From Gossypium raimondii (Eukaryota > Streptophyta > Magnoliopsida > Malvales > Malvaceae): a stretch of DNA of 64,000 bases. Of the stretch, positions 38,078-53,565 are shown one piece after another; position 1 is the stretch's first letter; every line of letters begins with the position of its first letter. Under the pieces are notes generated by a model that worked only from the letters and a program-made list of their open reading frames with translations, had not been told where the DNA came from and made no database searches. The stretch lies in the NCBI RefSeq assembly GCF_025698545.1, contig NC_068567.1, positions 57,975,371 to 58,039,370 of the forward strand, written 5' to 3'. A program made the translations under genes and the position numbers.

Positions 38078-41000
38078 TTACTTTTGTGTTTTTGTGTATT
38101 CTGCAGCTTCAGCTCCTCCTTCCTTGTTTTTGCTTGTTTTAAGGAGTGAGAAACGAAGGCAATCGGTCACTGTTTAAAAGAACCCTACAAGAAGAAATGC
38201 TCCATCTTTTGACTACAAAATTTAGGGTTTAGAATCGCAGGAATCCAGAGACGAGGCCATAGCTCCTGCGAAGCCAAAAGAAAAAATAAAGAAAGAATTC
38301 AAAAGAAAATAAAAGAACAGAAATGAAAAAGAAACGAAAAAAGGAAGAAAGTGAAAGAATGAAAGGGAAACGACCAATAGAAAGACAAACACTGTATTGG
38401 CGTGAAATCAAAATTGGCTTAAATGCAAAATTGACCTTAAATTGTACTACTTGTCTCATTTAGGTACTTAAAGGGCTTTTTTAATAATGGTTATTTTATT
38501 CCACAATGCTGGCTAACGAAAAACTTGAAATGTGGCATCTTTTTATTGGATGTTTGCATTTTTTTTTATAGAATGAGATGAAATTAATAGTTTTAGTAAA
38601 AAAATACCTTTTAGGTACAATTCGGGATAAATTTTGATTTTATTATTTTTCTTTTTTTGGAAATTTTTTATAATATTCTCTTTTTCAATTCGAGTCAAAT
38701 TATATTTTTAACTTTTAGCATGTTTTAATAAAATTTAAGTTTTTTTGCCACTTTTAGAATGTGTTTGAAAAGTTTGATTGTGGTTAATAATTATAATAAA
38801 TTGAATTTAATGTATATCATTAATGTATAAATTAATATTCACAATAAATTTCATACTAAAAATAATTTAGTTTTTAATAAAAATAATAATAGTTTTGTAT
38901 CTCCAACCTTAATTAAACTTTTTCTTTGTCACTTTTTCGGGTGATGTATTATCCAACATTAATTACACTTGGAACTTGACGTGGACATTCAGTCCTTTTC
39001 TATGAATAAACAATCAAACATTAAATTAAGAAAAGAAATTCATCACACATCATAATTTTTAGGAAGCGTAAATTAAATTGTATAATTTTACGATAAAATG
39101 TAATTTTATCATTTTAATAATTTATATCTTTATATTTTAAATGTTTAAATTGAATTTTATCATTTTTGAGGTCAAAATACAATTTTACTATTACTAATTT
39201 AAAATCTTATAAATTATAAAATGTCTAAATTGAAAATTTACCATTTTAGGAGGTCATGGCCTCGATCTCTTATTGGCCACTAGACCAATTGGTTAATAAA
39301 AATAGGTAAAAGCTTTAATTTAAAAATACCAAAGGTTTAAATTCCATTACTTATAAAATTTTAATAAATTATCTTTTTGCTAGTTAAATTGTTTGATGCA
39401 ATCATGCCACGTGTCACAATATAATTTTGTCACATGTTTTAAATTTAATGGCGTTAAAAGAGTATTAAACTAGTTGATAGAAAAAAGTTCGAGTATTTGG
39501 GACAAAAAAAACTTTAAATATTGAGAGAAGTAGACAAATTAAAAATAATAATTTTATATTTAATCCGATTGAATCACTTTTTAAACATTTAATTGAGATT
39601 TTAGATATATCTACTCTATTTTTTTTACCATAAAATAAGAATCATGAATTTCACATGTGTTATATATTAAAATTAATCTTAGGATATAAATGAGTATACC
39701 ACCTTTAACATTTTAAATTTTTTTATGAAAACGTTGTTGGTAAAATAGAGGTAAATTAAAAAAAGATTGAAATTAAATTATAAAATGGTAGAAGGTTAAA
39801 TATAATTTTACTATATATTAACTTTTAATTTTATTATTTATTAGAGAACTAAAATTTAAAAAATTCATTTTTGAAAGTTAAGTAACAAAGTCCAATGCTT
39901 TGAATCTTTGAATATCCATATTTGAGTCTCATCATCTGTAATGTTATACATGGATTTTAGTCCGAATTATTTTAGTTTTTAATTTGTTTATAGGGGTGAA
40001 ATTAGGGACTAGCAGGGCTCGGTTTCTCCTAAAATGGAAAATTATTATTTATTTAGGTCTTTTAAAATTTTAAAATTTTAAATTAATAAAATTAAAATTA
40101 CACTTTGCCCCCTAAAATGTAAAATTTTGATTTAATCAATTAAAATTTATAAAGATATAGGCTATTAAAACGATGAAATTATACTTTTGTTATCGTAAAA
40201 TTACAATTTAATTTTGACCTCTTTTAAAAGTATTTTCTGGTTTCGCCCTGAAAATACTGAATATTGATTTAATTATAATTTATAGTTGTTTAGATATATA
40301 TTTATAATTATATTTTATGGATTTACTTGTAAATTCTACGAATAAAGGATAAGTTGTAAAATATCACAACAAATGATACCTTCAAAAAGGACGGAATAGG
40401 TTAAAAGAAAAACAGAATCAATTTATCTACAAATAGAAGGGTTGGTTGGATGCCACCAGGGGACAGCTTAAACACAGCCGTATTAGCGAAAAGGACAGCA
40501 CAAAACCACAGCAATGTGCTCCATCACATTAAACAAGTCAATGCTCACCTTTGCTTTACTCACTGAAATTGACAGATTTAATCGCAAATGAGATTTATAT
40601 TTTCAAACATGCAACACTGAATAATAATTTAAATTTCTTTTACTTAGTGGATTCTTATTCTGATTCAAAGACTAATAATATAGTTTAAATGGCAAGGCGT
40701 AATAAAAAGAGATGAGAGGGTTATTATACGTTGCCCGTATGAAAAAAATTCCCTCTCAAAGTTGGTACTGATTTCTTATAAATCAATCCTTGGTAATTTA
40801 AGAAAATGTAAGGTAAGCTTAGATGGGCGGTGAGGTGCAATACGATGTGTTTAGTTTATTTTTTGTCTCACACTATAGTATCGTTATAGTATCTAATCTC
40901 AATCATCTTTTACATATATGTTGTAGCATTTTGATTTGTGTTGTATTGATTCTTAAAATTAACGATGCTGATAAGATTATAATATTACTACTTGGTTTTC

Positions 41001-41571
41001 TGGGAATAAATGATTTTATATTATCCAAATAAGAAAGTAATCTGATACATCAAAATCAAAGCTACTTAATTGGTGGTTGAAAAGCAAGATACATTAGTCA
41101 AGAATTCCCCAAGTCCTACACAGCCTCGTATTAATAAAATAGGGATCTAATTTAGGACTAAGTTTTAATTTTATAATATGTTATTTTCATATTATATAAT
41201 TCACATCGTATAAAAAAATTAAACATATGATGCTTTAGTATAATTATTAGAAATTTGTTAAGTTGTTTATTGCTAAAGTTTCAATAAAATATAAAATTAT
41301 TAAATATTAAATATAAATAACGTTTAAAAATATTAAATATGCACATTTGAGTTAAATAGACAAAATTTGTAATTTATATTTCAGTCTAAGATTAATTTAA
41401 GCAAGTATGTATGATGTTAACATCATACATGAATTTAACAGAAAACAAATACAGTTTAGTCGCATCCAACAAATAAACACATTTATTTGGTAATGATAAA
41501 AAATTCAAAATATTTTAGCCCAACTCAAATAAGGCATATATCAAAGTTTATGCCCAACTAAACCCTAAAAA
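38078..41571. other. Kinase upstream region and AT-rich spacer
   Basis: The first few hundred bases (38078-38460) should hold the kinase 5' UTR and promoter; no clear TATA box was seen. The rest is AT-rich and non-coding. Two loosely similar stretches, 39060-39260 and 40010-40250, share ATTTTAC, AATTTTATCATTTTAA and a GACCTC-type motif and are probably fragments of one dispersed repeat. Confidence 0.4.
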
Positions 41572-42240
41572 GGTTTTAATGGTATCATGAGGCCCTAAAT
41601 CAATTTAGAAAAATCAATTGAGCTATATCAAACTTTTGCACCCAATTGAACTCTTATACTTATAAAATTAGTTAATTTAACATTTTGACTGACGCTAATT
41701 GTTAGGTTCTAACAAAATCACTAGCACCAATTTTAACGGTCATTGAGTCAGCTAAAAGATGCTAACGTGGCAGGAACACGTCAAGAAAAATAGAACAAAT
41801 TAAAATGTTAAAAATATTTTAAAAATGCAAGTCAAGAATTAACTTGATAAATGATTGTCTAGTTTCAATTAAATCTTAGACAATCATTTGTCCAAATTCA
41901 TTTTGTCTGGCTATAATTTTTAAAATTATAAAAGATAATAATTTTTTAAGAATTATTAAAAATCATTAAAAATTATAAAACAATTTAAAAGATAAAATTA
42001 TTAAAATTATAAAAATCTGTTTATAATTTGTTAACGTTGGAGGTTAATAATTTGTTAATTTTCTAGATAAAGCTAAATATAGAAGTAACAGAAGAAGAAG
42101 AAAAAGGCCGCATTTAGTATTTACTATCTAAACCAAATAATCAGTTTTGTTAGTCGAAGGGTCCAATTTTGTGCAATAAGTTTGCAAGGACTCAATTGAT
42201 TTATTTGGAATAGTTCAGGGCTTATGATATCATTAAGTCC
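41572..42240. mobile_element. Non-coding element with long imperfect terminal inverted repeats
   Basis: The left end, GGTTTTAATGGTATCATGAG and about 80 following bases (AAATCAATTGAG, AAACTTTTGCACCCAATTG), is mirrored at the right end. There the complement reads GGACTTAATGATATCATAAG, AAATCAATTGAG, AAACTTATTGCACAAAATTG. Each TIR is about 90 bp with scattered mismatches. Runs of A flank both sides, so a target duplication cannot be told from poly-A. No coding capacity is seen. It lies about 190 bp past the endoglucanase stop codon. Confidence 0.65.
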
Positions 42241-42429
42241 AAAAAAGAAAGCTTCATGTTTAATTGAGTAATTTTCAAAATCATCCTCAAAATTATATTA
42301 CAAACAAGTAAATTACAGTTGGCCGAAAAGCAAAGCAAGTAAATTACAATTTTCCATCAGAATTTCAACAATATTACAACATATATAGTATCTGGGACTG
42401 TATTCGAAGTGTTGGTGGGGTACTGAAAC

Positions 42430-45203
<2,774 letters not shown>

Positions 45204-45218
45204 TCATCTCAACATTGC

Positions 45219-45225
45219 TTTTATA
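45219..45225 (-). promoter_or_regulatory. TATA box of the GH9 endoglucanase gene
   Basis: On the minus strand TATAAAA (within CTATAAAAGC) lies about 73 bp before the ATG at 45146. This predicts transcription starting near 45190 and a 5' UTR of about 45 nt. Confidence 0.55.
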
Positions 45226-45229
45226 GATA

Positions 45230-46960
45230 TACACAATGAAGAACAAAAAAAACAGGTTTGAAAATTTGTCTGAAATTTGATTACATGGTGATAGTGGTAG
45301 CCACCACGTTTTAATTCCAACAATGGAGTAGAGCTTCTCACGTTCTACATTATAAATTTTATAAATTATAATTGTACGTGTAATAGACATACGTATACAA
45401 AGATTGACAATTATTGTTGACAACTAATGAAGTGCCATATATTCTTTGGAAGATCCTGGACCGGAAATCAAGCTTTGAGATAACACGATTGGTTGCCAAC
45501 TTTCCGACAAAACATTATCAGAATTTTCTAAATTAATTATTTTTGAGAGAGATTTTTTAAATTAATAAAATGTTTGTTTTGTCAACCTTTAATTATATAT
45601 TGATTTTTTTTGAGACACTCTTAGATTTCTTATTTCTTAAATAGATACCAATATGAGAAATTATTTTATATATCTATAATCCTTTTTTAATTATTTAATG
45701 ACACTTCAGCAATTTCTTTTTATATTATTGACACATAATTTTAGTAAATTTTTTACCTCGAACCTATTCTTCAGGTTCAGGATTAGAGTTCTGGGTTTGA
45801 GTTTCAAAGTTTAAGGTTTTAGGTTTGGGATTCAATGTTCAATGTAAAAAAAATTACCAAAATTATATGTCAGTAATATAAAAAAATTACTGAAATATTA
45901 TTAAATAATTAGAAATGAACTATAAATGATGTGCCGAGAAAATTACATAAAATAATTTCTAAATGTATATATATATATTTGTCAATAATATCATTACAAA
46001 AACATCCTTTCTTTTTAAAGTTCAGATGTCTCTTTTGAAGACAGCAGCATAATATTTATACAATAATTTTTTATGAGTTTTGGATAAAATTTTAATATAT
46101 ATATATATATATATATGAAGGAAGAGAACAAATCAATATTATTGTGAAGTTTTTGGCTATCTTTTAATTTTAATCCAAAATAAATATATAAAATTATATT
46201 GTTTCAATTAAATATTCATTTATGTTTAGAGTAAAGTTCAAAACTATATATTAATTTTAGTTTAATGTGCAATGCTATATATGAATTTTAATTTTGTGTA
46301 ATTTTATATATTTAATGTTAATTTGATTCAATTTTACAAATCAATAATATAATTAACGATATAATATCATTTTACGTTAATATATTGCATACATAAATAA
46401 TTATATTTATTCAAATATAAAATAAACTGATGTAGTTTTTTAGATGTATACAATCGACTTAAAATTGAAGTTTCATGTATACGTTTGAACTGCAATTAAA
46501 ATTATATATATATAATTATACCAAATTAAAATTCATGCATCAAAATCAAATTGCACATTGAACCAAAGTTAATATATAATTTTAATATTTATCTCTTTAT
46601 TTTTTTATGAAATTTCTTTTATAAATATAATTTTTCAGCCTTGTTAGTGCATTATAATGGGTGTTTGAGTACATAACAGTTTATATATAAACATATAATA
46701 TCACAAATTTAATTACACCTTCTCCTAAATGGAAAAATAATTGATATATAGTATGTTCATGTTATATGTTTTAATAGTCTACCAATTTATTTGATACAAC
46801 TTATATACATATATTGAAACTTAAATAATTTAAAATTAATTTATGAACAAAGTCGTATAAAATAATTACAACATAATTTAAAATCAGAATTAATTTGATT
46901 TAATTAACAATTAAAATATGTCTTATCTATTTTTAGTGATAGCATGAAAAAAATTAGTAT
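45230..46960. other. AT-rich spacer upstream of the endoglucanase
   Basis: Beyond the promoter the sequence is AT-rich with a short (AT)n run near 46095-46118. No gene or bounded repeat was recognised. Confidence 0.4.
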
Positions 46961-46964
46961 TTCT

Positions 46965-47490
46965 AACTCGAGGTACTCATGGGCTGAGTTCGGGTTAGGC
47001 CCAATCAAAATTTTAGGCCTATTTGTTATGTCCAAACTTGGCCCGGCCCATTTTTTTAAATATATTTTTTAAATATATATATAATACATCAAAAATATTA
47101 AAAGCATTAAAATAAATGTTTCCAATAAAAAAATATTTATACTTCAATAACACTAAGATAGGTGTAACCTTACAAGCAAATGCGTCTAAAATAGTAATAA
47201 AATTAACAATAAAATAAGAGTTATACAGTAACAACAAAATAGTAGCAACATAATAGTGAAATTTTAGTAAAATAGTGGGAAAAAAAACAAGAAAATAGCC
47301 AAAAAAAAGAGAGAGTAAAAAACAACTTACATATTTGGGCCAAGTCGAGCCCGGGCCGAAAAAAGCCTTACTCGAGACTTGGCCCATTTTATAAACAGGC
47401 CTTTTTTTTGCTCAAATCTATTTTTTGAGTCTATATTTTTACCCAAACCCTCTCACTTTTCGGTCGGGCCGGATGACCTAGCACATGAGC
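46965..47490. repeat. Dispersed repeat with GGCCCGGGC-type inverted ends
   Basis: The ends carry complementary text: near 46980 GGGCTGAGTTCGGGTTAGGCCC and at 47040 GGCCCGGCCCATTTTTTT; near 47340 GGGCCAAGTCGAGCCCGGGCC and at 47380 TTGGCCCATTTTATAAACAGG. GC-rich blocks bracket an AT-rich middle. A diverged relative appears at 54200-54690. No protein was recognised. Confidence 0.45.
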
Positions 47491-47625
47491 AAGTACATTT
47501 CTAACTCATTAATCATCAAATGGACCATAGACTTTTGCATTCAATGAATTTGTTTCTGTTGTTCTAAGATGTTGACCTTATTTCTTTATCTTCCTTTCTT
47601 TTGCACAATTATCATTCATGTCTAA

Positions 47626-47768
47626 GGACTCTTTTGAATGAGCGATGTATTTATTTGCGGTTAGTGTAAAAAAATGGTGACGGTAAGATTAGATATGATA
47701 ATGATACTATAACGTAAAAAAAAATTAAATACACCACACTGAAGATAAATACCAATTCAAAAGAGTCC
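47626..47768. mobile_element. Tourist-like MITE, 143 bp, TSD TAA
   Basis: It starts GGACTCTTTTGAATGAGCG and ends with the complement of GGACTCTTTTGAATTGGTA. TAA is duplicated at 47623-47625 and 47769-47771. The inverted ends match for about 15 bp and then loosely. Size, TIR and the TAA duplication fit a Harbinger-mobilised MITE. It lies only about 215 bp from a whole Harbinger element but has a different end sequence. Confidence 0.75.
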
Positions 47769-48576
47769 TAAGTTAGCCTGAGTTCTGTTCCTTCTTTCTT
47801 GAAGATTTCCAAACACATTCAGTAGAAACAAGTAGGGGACCATGGTCCAAGCAAGGAAGAGGCAGATTATGAACTAATGTAAGCTCTCTATTCCGAAGAA
47901 ATTATGCATTGGAAAAAGCAAAGCTATGTCCAGACTCTCCCAAACTCGGTCCATCACCTGTCTATTATTTGTCCAAGTATAGTAAGGGTCAGTTCTTCAT
48001 TGCTTTCGAAAAGTGCTTTTGAGAAGTGCTTTTGAAAATTTTGAGTGTTTGGTATTGCTGTCAAAAAGTGATTTTGAAGAATAAAATGTCCATTTTAGAC
48101 ATGATAATATAAAGTAACAAATATGTATTTAAATAATGTTCAAATTAGTTAATATTATGATATTTTAGCAAAAATATAAAAAAATAATTTATTATAACTT
48201 ATTGTTAATATTTTAATATATAATATTAATTTTAAATATTTCTAAGTAATTAATATTAATTATTTATTAAATTTAATTAGAATATATAAACTATATTTAA
48301 ACATTTAAATATAATAATTAAATATTTGTAATTAGATATTGACAAAATTGTATTATTATAAAATTATTTTTATTTTTAATTAATGCTTTTAACACATTTT
48401 TATTATTTTATTTTTAAATGTATTCAATATATAACTCATATTAGATATTAACATAACATAGAAAACATAAACCTAACAAATTAAAATATTACATATATTT
48501 GGATTGAAGTTTTAAAAAGGGTTAATATTTATATATCAAATATAAATACTAAAACTTTTACAATAGCATTTACAAT

Positions 48577-50052
48577 TTAAAATGAATTCATTAAACTATA
48601 AGCTATAGTATCTCTTGTTAATTTCATTTCAAAACCACTTAAATTGTTTGATTCACCGTCATCATCACTATCATCGTTATCGTCGTCATCATCATCACTT
48701 TCTCGACCATGCGCATTTTCTGAATCAATATTATTCTCATATGCCGAGTTAATATCTTCGTATTCCATAAAATCCGCATCATTTCAACCGACATGTTTTC
48801 GGATAAAATTGTGTATCGTTATTGTAGCAACAACGATCATCGTTTGCTTTTCAAAACTATAACTTGGCATATCCCTTAAAATGACCCATTTTTTTTCAAA
48901 ACACCAAAAGTTCGTTCAATCACACTACGTAATGATGAATGTGAATGATTGAATATCTCTTCTTTACCAGATATCGGTCTACCTCTTCGGAAGTCAGGTA
49001 AATGATATCGTTGACCTCTATATGGTCCAAGATAACCTTTCATTTGAGGATATCCAGAATCAACAAGATAATATTTTCCTACAAGTCATAATATAACAAA
49101 CAATTAATTCAATAATTTTTTAATAAAAAATCAATTAAAGAACTTATACTTTATTATTTAAAAAATCACATATAAATAAAATATCTAACCATTTGGAGGG
49201 TGCAGAAATTTGTATTTTGGATCTCGAATTGCATTAAGAAATATTCTAGTGTCATGTGCCGATCCTTCCCATCCAGCCATGACAAATGTGAAACACATAT
49301 TAAAATCACATACTGCCATAACATTTTGAGTCGGGATACCTTTTCTTCAAATATAGGGAATTTGTTCATTTGGTGGAAGAATAGCCGCAATGTGAGTACC
49401 ATCAATTGCACCTATGCAATCCTGAACAAATAATCATATTACTCTCGTGCGTATTTTTAGTCGACCAAATATATTAAAATATAATAATATAAAATTAAAT
49501 TTTAACCTTAAAATGCGGCATATATCTAGAATCATTACGTATTTGTTCGGGTATTGAGCTAAAAAAAGGATCTTCGGTGCAATTAGATCAGTGGCCATCC
49601 TTGAAACTTTCTCAAGCACAACTGCAAAGTATCGACTTATTGTTGATCCAAACCTTTGAAATCTTTCTCGACATTGGGAAACTTTTGCACCGGTGCCCAA
49701 GATGTATAAAAAAATTCCCAACATTTCACTAGAAGATATGTTTCTTGAAGTTTGCAAGTTGTATCTTGTCTCCAGAACTCTCAGCAAACTTGTGAATACC
49801 ATTTTAGACATCCTAAAATTAATCATACAACGTGATTCGTGACCGTCAAAGATCTCTCGGATCCATGTCTCACCTGACTGTTTTGAATCCATGCATGGTT
49901 GCCTCAATATATACTTCTCGTAATATAATTGCACGGAAGAAGATGCAACAACAAATATTCGGTTAAAACATTCCATGCGTTGTAAAATCTCTTTCTTTTC
50001 CCTTTCATCATCACTTTCATCACCGTTATAATCCTCAACTATACTCATCACC
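48577..50052 (-). pseudogene. HARBI1-like DDE transposase of the Harbinger element, disabled
   Basis: On the minus strand the first exon (50052 to about 49508) gives ESRCMINFRMSKMVFTSLLR and RFQRFGSTISRYFAVVLEKV. A one-base loss near 49578 shifts the frame before DPFFSSIPEQIRNDSRYMP. The next exon (about 49423-49190) gives CIGAIDGTHIAAILPP with the first catalytic Asp, then an in-frame TGA after IPYI, then NVMAVCDFNMCFTFVMAGWEG. The last exon (about 49080-48577) gives [15 protein letters not shown] (second Asp) and [12 protein letters not shown] (Glu). An A-run then breaks the frame before [11 protein letters not shown], a further stop occurs, and an acidic Asp-rich tail follows. The DDE residues survive, but the frame is broken at least four times. 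Confidence 0.85.
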
Positions 50053-50323
50053 TGTGAATAAATTTTATATCCAAAATCAAATATAAACAACTATTAATAA
50101 AACTAATTTAGTAAAAAAAGTGGAACATAAATTCAATATCTAAAGACCAAACATAAACAACTATTAATAAAACTAGATTACACATAAATAAGTAGAACAT
50201 AAATTCAGTATCCAAAAACTAAACATAAATAACTATTGATAAAAACATACTTCGCTTAAGCCATTATAACTAGAATATTACACATAAATAGATATCTTTG
50301 AACCCTAGAAGATCAGAAAATTT

Positions 50324-51304
50324 TCAACTATCCTCCATTTCCGTCTTACGCCACAAAGCTCTAATCTTGGGATTCATTGATAAAAACATAATTCGCTTGT
50401 CCTTATTGAGAAATAATCTAAGTGCGAAAAAGTATAGCGGACTAGCTTCTGGAACTTCTTCCGACATGCTGTCAAGCATTTTGACTGCTTGTGGAATACC
50501 ATATGGATCCATAATAGGAGTCAAACTAGATGTGGCTTGACTCATATTGTCAGCTGCATTGCATAATTTTTCTATTTAACTAGACAATCTTGCAGCCCCT
50601 CCAATTTGCTTTAAGGATTTCTTTCTTCCAGTTTTAAAATGTGAACTTGACGTCTCAGGATTTTTTCTTTTTTGACCGTTTCCATCAATTTGAACATCAT
50701 TTGAAATGTGAACATCATTTCTCATATTTTCTTCTTCACTCTCTTCAGGTATTTCGTTGTTAACATCCTAAAAAAAATCACTACGGAGTGTACCAGAAGA
50801 AGGTGCCCATGCTTTATCACCTGTTGCAACTATCCCCATGAACATTTGATCCAACTTCCCTTCGAATTTAGGATCAATGCCCGATGTTTTAAATTTTTTA
50901 GCTTCAGGCACAACCTGCATATAAAATGATTGTTTAATAATAGTAATTGGCAATAACCTCATAAATAAAAAAAATAAAAAATATTTAGAATTTTTAATGT
51001 ACCTGGAGCCTACTCTCCCACCATTCATCCGATGCATCAACGATTCTTTTTGTAGGATTCCACCCTAAACCAGTATCATCGCCTTTAAGTTTCTTCCAAG
51101 CTTTCCATTCTTTTTTTAGGGCATCCCACCTATTTTTAAGTTGTCTTTATGAAAAACCCTTGCTCGTTCTTTTGTGAAATAAGTACCAGGCCTATTGCCT
51201 TTTAATATCTCTTTAATACAAATATCACAAAATATGTCTGTCAATCTCTTATCCCACATTGCTTTCACTTTTTCATCACTAACTTCAATCGCCGAAGTAC
51301 TCAT
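50324..51304 (-). pseudogene. Harbinger ORF1: Myb/SANT-like DNA-binding protein, disabled
   Basis: Exon 1 (51304 downward) reads MSTSAIEVSDEKVKAMWDKR, then DICIKEILKGNRPGTYFTKE. Further text near 51110-51010 (KEWKAWKKLKGDDTGLGWNP, then DEWWESRLQ) continues the PF12776-type domain. Exon 2 (about 50914) gives VPEAKKFKTSGIDPKFEGKL and GIVATGDKAWAPSSG, typical of these proteins, followed by a stop near 50768. The reading continues through a basic, nuclear-signal-like stretch, another stop near 50580, and ends MDPYGIPQAVKMLDSM...LFLNKDKRIMFLS. In PIF/Harbinger transposons this protein helps the transposase bind DNA. The premature stops argue against a working product. Confidence 0.8.
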
Positions 51305-52140
51305 CTATTGTGTATACGAACAGATTCGTTTCAGCCAGTAAAGCAATCAAGAAAATCAAATGTCACATAAATATATATGTTTACATGTGTATCAAAAATT
51401 TAACTATATACATGAACAAAAAACAGTATTAATGAAGCTTATTGCCTACCAGTTAGGGAAGGGTCATTTTTTTTCCACATTAAACTATTGGATTTATTGC
51501 AAAAGTTGAAGCCTTTGCTTTCAATCTTTATAACTAGCACAACACACATTCTTTCGCAAATTGTATTTGTAATAAAATAAGCAGACGAGAAATAAGCAGA
51601 CAGAAAATTGTAAAGAAGGTTCTGAAAATCCAGAAGTCCAAGGAAAAGCAAGCTTCAAAGAGCTGAGAAATTAGATGTCGAATCATCATTTCAATTCTGA
51701 TATGTGATCAGCAAGGCTTTGGAAAGTGCCACCAACAACTTCAGAAGATTAGAGGTTCTCTTTTTCTATTGGCAAATGGACTTCAATGTTTACAATGTTT
51801 TGATAATTTTGGATTACTTTTTGATCATCGAAATTTTAAAAAAATTATGGTATGATCTCTAATGTTATTAATTTATTGTATTTTGATCATTGAGCCATTA
51901 ATTGTCATTTACACATGACATGTTATATATCATTTTAGACAAAAAAAATAAGGTTAAATTGCATTAGTCCTACATTTCCTTTTACGAATTTCTTTCTTTA
52001 AAATAAAATTGAGACGCAAAGGAGATGAATAAGAAGAAAATTTTAATTTCTTTTGACCAACATCAAGCGAATTAGATGATTAGTTATTGGTTAAAAAGAA
52101 AATTAAAATTACTTCAATTTTCTTCTATTTCATCCATAAA

Positions 52141-52162
<22 letters not shown>

Positions 52163-52175
<13 letters not shown>

Positions 52176-52530
52176 GATTTTATGTATATTATTGGTATTG
52201 CTAACATGTGGTTGAGACTAGATGATGGTTGTGATGTTGCAATATATATAATATTAGTTTGTATTTTAGCGTGATGTACGAATTGGTTGTGTGTTAATTT
52301 AAATTTTCGCTATATTTTTAGTTAAAATTAAAATATATAGTAATTTAAATGTATTATTATAACATATTTAAATTAATACACATAATCAATCTATGCATTA
52401 CACGAAAATATAAATTAATTATATATATAGAAAAGAGTATTTTATATAAAAACTTTTAAAAGTGAATTAAATGAAAATTTGTTAGCACATGTTAGCAATA
52501 CCAATAATATACATAAAATCAGATATATAT
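52163..52530. repeat. Long foldback inside the Harbinger element
   Basis: Positions 52166-52210 and 52486-52530 are perfect inverted copies over 45 bp (ATCTGATTTTATGTATATTA...CATGTG). The spacer between them contains a second, imperfect inverted pair (AGTTTGTATTTTAGCGTGATG against the complement of CATTACACGAAAATATAAATT). The unit is bordered by TA repeats. It looks like a separate small foldback or MITE-type insertion within the transposon. Confidence 0.7.
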
Positions 52531-53089
52531 AATCACTAGAAATTAAGAATATATATATATATATATATATACACAAATAGTCCACCAAAATCTTGTTGAA
52601 TTTCACCTCGCTGATTGGTTTGCTACTATCGAATCCAGGTAAAAATATGTTAAGATAGTGATAATGAGTGTAAAGAAAGCACTGGATTATGATGGACATG
52701 ATTTGAGAGTTTAAGAGACTTATAATCTAGGTAATATATATATATATAATTAGCTTCTTATTTCTAATCTCTTTTACTTTTTACATCTTCACTTCTTATT
52801 TCTAATCTCTTCATAAATCTATTTCTAACCCCCTTTCCACTAGTACATCACAAGCGATCTTTTTCTGTTGGGAACACCAAGCTCTTGGTGATGGGTTTGG
52901 ATGATGGGGCAAAAATAGGTAAGGTTTTAGAATTGGTTGGTGAGAACCCATTTGGATTTTAGATAACATGCACGACAACAAGCTGAGAAAACAAGCTACT
53001 AAAGAAGCAATGGTGGTTGAAGATTTGGCTAAAACAGTGGGCGGGCAAGTAGAAATTAACTGGTAATTTGATTTGTTTTTTGTTGACTT

Positions 53090-53565
53090 GTTACCATTAT
53101 ATTTTTTATGGACACAAGTCTTATGTTTTGGAATTGCATGCGTACTGGTGATCCTAGGTTTCATAATTTTGTGAGGGAATAAATGCGAGATTTTTATATT
53201 GATTTATTTTATCTTGTGAAAACCCAAATCAGTGAAAATAAAGCTAAAGATATAATTGGCAGACTGAGATATCAAAATTCATTTCGAATTGAATCTATTG
53301 GTTTTGTTAGGGGTATTTGGCAAGAGTTTGTGCGAGTCCTCATGCTCAAGTGATCCACATAAGAGTTTGTAGCAAGAAAAGGGATAATATTTTCATGTGT
53401 TCAGCAGTTTATGCGAGTCCTCAAGCTAAGGTTCTGGACCTAATTGTTGAATCTTTTAATGAGCCTTGGCTTATAGCCAGTGATTTTAATTCGATTTTGG
53501 ATAGTTCGAACAGGAAAGAAGGTGTAGCTCGTTTGGTACCTATTTGGTTGTGATTTATTTCAAGG
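53090..53565 (+). pseudogene. LINE ORF2 endonuclease fragment inside the Harbinger element
   Basis: Across frameshifts, the plus strand reads DPRFHNFVRE, MRDFYIDLFYLVKTQISENK, then IIGRLRYQNSFRIESIGFV and, at 53400-53545, VYASPQAKVLDLIVESFNEP and WLIASDFNSILDSSNRKEG. This is the apurinic endonuclease domain at the start of plant LINE ORF2, including the DFN motif. No reverse transcriptase follows, so only a short 5' part of ORF2 is left. Confidence 0.7.

Noticed and set aside
48577..48768. Asp-rich acidic small protein
   Set aside because: It is the C-terminal tail of the broken Harbinger transposase, not a separate gene.
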